A stretch of DNA of 7,360 nucleotides from Bacteroidota bacterium (lineage in GTDB: Bacteria; Bacteroidota; UBA10030; UBA6906), in NCBI GenBank assembly GCA_016844425.1, contig JAERML010000057.1, positions 1-7,360 on the forward strand, in the 5' to 3' direction. Below, in pieces: positions 6,481 through 7,360 of this stretch (its first letter is position 1; every line of letters begins with the position of its first letter). A program made the position numbers and the translations under genes. The notes beneath the pieces are model-generated. The model made no database searches, was not told the DNA's origin, and saw only the letters and a program-made list of their open reading frames with translations.

Positions 6481-7119
6481 TCAACGGGTATTCGCATCAT
6501 TCGTTTTGTCTTTTGTTGGTTCCCCGAACCCCGTCTTCAATGAAAGGGCCCCTCGCAAGCGTGCGAGGTAATCAGACCTTCTGATCTCAACTGCACCGAA
6601 CCGTCTGATGTGATCATTGATGAATTGCGAGTCAAGGAGTCCAAAGCCGCGATCCTGCAGATGGCGGACAAGGAAAACCAGTGCGACCTTTGATGCATCT
6701 GCCTTCCTGCTGAACATGGACTCCCCGAAAAATGCCCCCCCGATCGCAACACCGTATAGTCCCCCTGCCAGCACACCACCAAGCCACGATTCCACGGAAT
6801 GGGCGTGTCCGAGCCGGTGCAGTTCAGTGTACACGGTGATGATCTCATCAGAGATCCACGTCTCCTCCCTGTCAGCGCACGCGCGAATAACGTTTTCGAA
6901 TGCAGTGTTCAGCCTGACCTCAAAACGATGCTTGTTGATCGTATGACGAAGACTTCGGGAGATAGGAAACTTATCGAGGGGAATAATCGCCCGCGGATCA
7001 GGAGAGTACCAGGAAATAGCACGGGTTTCATGGTCGGCCATCGGAAAATATCCCGCGCGGTATGCAGTGAGGACAGTTGCCGCATCGAGCCGTGAATGAA
7101 TCCGTCGTGTGCCTGTCAT
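6481..7119 (-). CDS. aat: Leucyl/phenylalanyl-tRNA-protein transferase
   Basis: A 212-residue cytosolic enzyme that moves Leu or Phe from charged tRNA onto N-terminal Arg or Lys of proteins, marking them for ClpS/ClpAP in the bacterial N-degron pathway. Family blocks appear in order: AYRAGYFPM (19-27), WYSPDPRAIIPL (37-48), a CADREETWIS block (81-90), LHRLGHAHSVESW (100-112), the core GGLYGVAIGGAFFGESMFS (119-137), DASKVAL (141-147) and LLDSQFINDHIRRFGAVEI (161-179). Length is slightly below the E. coli protein (234). The usual DCQ of the last block reads DSQ here, with S164 replacing Cys, and F in FINDH replaces the usual small residue; the fold core is intact, so it is probably active. The ATG is 7 nt after the histidine-kinase stop; the Shine-Dalgarno is poor, suggesting coupling to that gene. 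The last ~18 residues are polar and variable. Confidence 0.96.
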   Translation of the reverse strand: MTGTRRIHSRLDAATVLTAYRAGYFPMADHETRAISWYSPDPRAIIPLDKFPISRSLRHTINKHRFEVRLNTAFENVIRACADREETWISDEIITVYTELHRLGHAHSVESWLGGVLAGGLYGVAIGGAFFGESMFSRKADASKVALVFLVRHLQDRGFGLLDSQFINDHIRRFGAVEIRRSDYLARLRGALSLKTGFGEPTKDKTNDANTR

Positions 7120-7126
7120 TGCGTTA

Positions 7127-7360
7127 TCAAAACGTGACTCGGGAAGTTGCCCCGGGGATCATAAGCGCAAAGGTGGTACCGACGCCAACCTGGCTGCTGA
7201 CATCGATAGTGCCCCCGTGTTGTTCCACTATCAGTTTGGTGATTGCGAGGCCCAGCCCTGTGCCATTTGCTTTTCCATGAGTGATGAACGGATCGAACAT
7301 TTTGTGCATTAACTCGGGCGGGATCCCGACTCCTGTATCCGAAACCCTGAACTCAATTCT
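7127..7360 (-). CDS. Sensor histidine kinase, C-terminal ATP-binding end (partial)
   Basis: The final 77 residues of a histidine kinase whose start lies beyond the window edge. In order they show the G1 box DTGVGIP in FRVSDTGVGIPPEL, the F box MFDPFITHGK, the G2 box GTGLGLAI, then EQHGGTIDVSSQVGVGTTFALMIP, the usual end of the HATPase_c domain. It stops after a short tail (GATSRVTF), so there is no fused receiver domain at the C-terminus. Sensor and dimerisation parts are outside the window, so the signal cannot be inferred. It sits 7 nt upstream of aat and probably shares its transcript; no response regulator gene follows it. Confidence 0.95.
   Translation of the reverse strand, partial: RIEFRVSDTGVGIPPELMHKMFDPFITHGKANGTGLGLAITKLIVEQHGGTIDVSSQVGVGTTFALMIPGATSRVTF

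Noticed and set aside
6285..6500. A 71-codon minus-strand frame beginning at ATGATG within the last codons of aat.
   Set aside because: It overlaps the aat end by 20 nt in a coupling-like way but has no ribosome site, no recognisable motif, and runs into the terminator-like hairpin. A competing frame (6269-6484) is equally long, so chance is likely.

Overview
The window is a compact bacterial chromosomal segment in which every supported gene lies on the minus strand, so transcription runs from high to low coordinates. Base composition looks balanced. Genes are tightly packed, several have good Shine-Dalgarno sequences, and two exported M16 peptidases carry signal peptides. This suggests a free-living diderm, perhaps in the Bacteroidota/Ignavibacteria-like (FCB) area, but taxonomy is a low-confidence inference. 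I see no mobile elements, CRISPR arrays, tRNAs or rRNAs.

Layout in order of transcription: (a) 7360-6481 holds the C-terminal end of a sensor histidine kinase (cut by the window edge), followed 7 nt later by aat, leucyl/phenylalanyl-tRNA-protein transferase of the N-degron pathway. (b) 6480-6175 is a 306-nt region without a confident gene. It holds a weak terminator-like hairpin, a sigma70-like promoter whose 17-bp spacer contains a perfect 6+6 dyad, and an 18-codon leader ORF. (c) 6174-5773 is an unrecognised 133-residue protein, closed by a strong intrinsic terminator (5752-5722), so it looks like its own transcription unit. (d) 5668-3178 is a compact three-gene cluster: purC (SAICAR synthase), a DUF4032 kinase-fold protein, and a small DUF971/GBBH-N-like zinc-binding protein. 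(e) 3177-2991 is a 187-nt gap with a cluster of TTGTAC-like half-sites. (f) 2990-88 is a translationally coupled pair of exported M16 metallopeptidase-family proteins, ended by a GC-rich hairpin at 70-48.

The two M16 proteins look like complementary halves of one heteromeric enzyme. The first has the zinc motif HFFEH but lacks the C-terminal Arg/Tyr pair. The second lacks the zinc motif but keeps R298/Y305. In the purC cluster, both accessory proteins show internal duplication of their signature motif. The most open questions are the orphan 133-residue gene with its apparent operator and leader ORF, and the role of the DUF4032/DUF971 proteins next to a purine gene.
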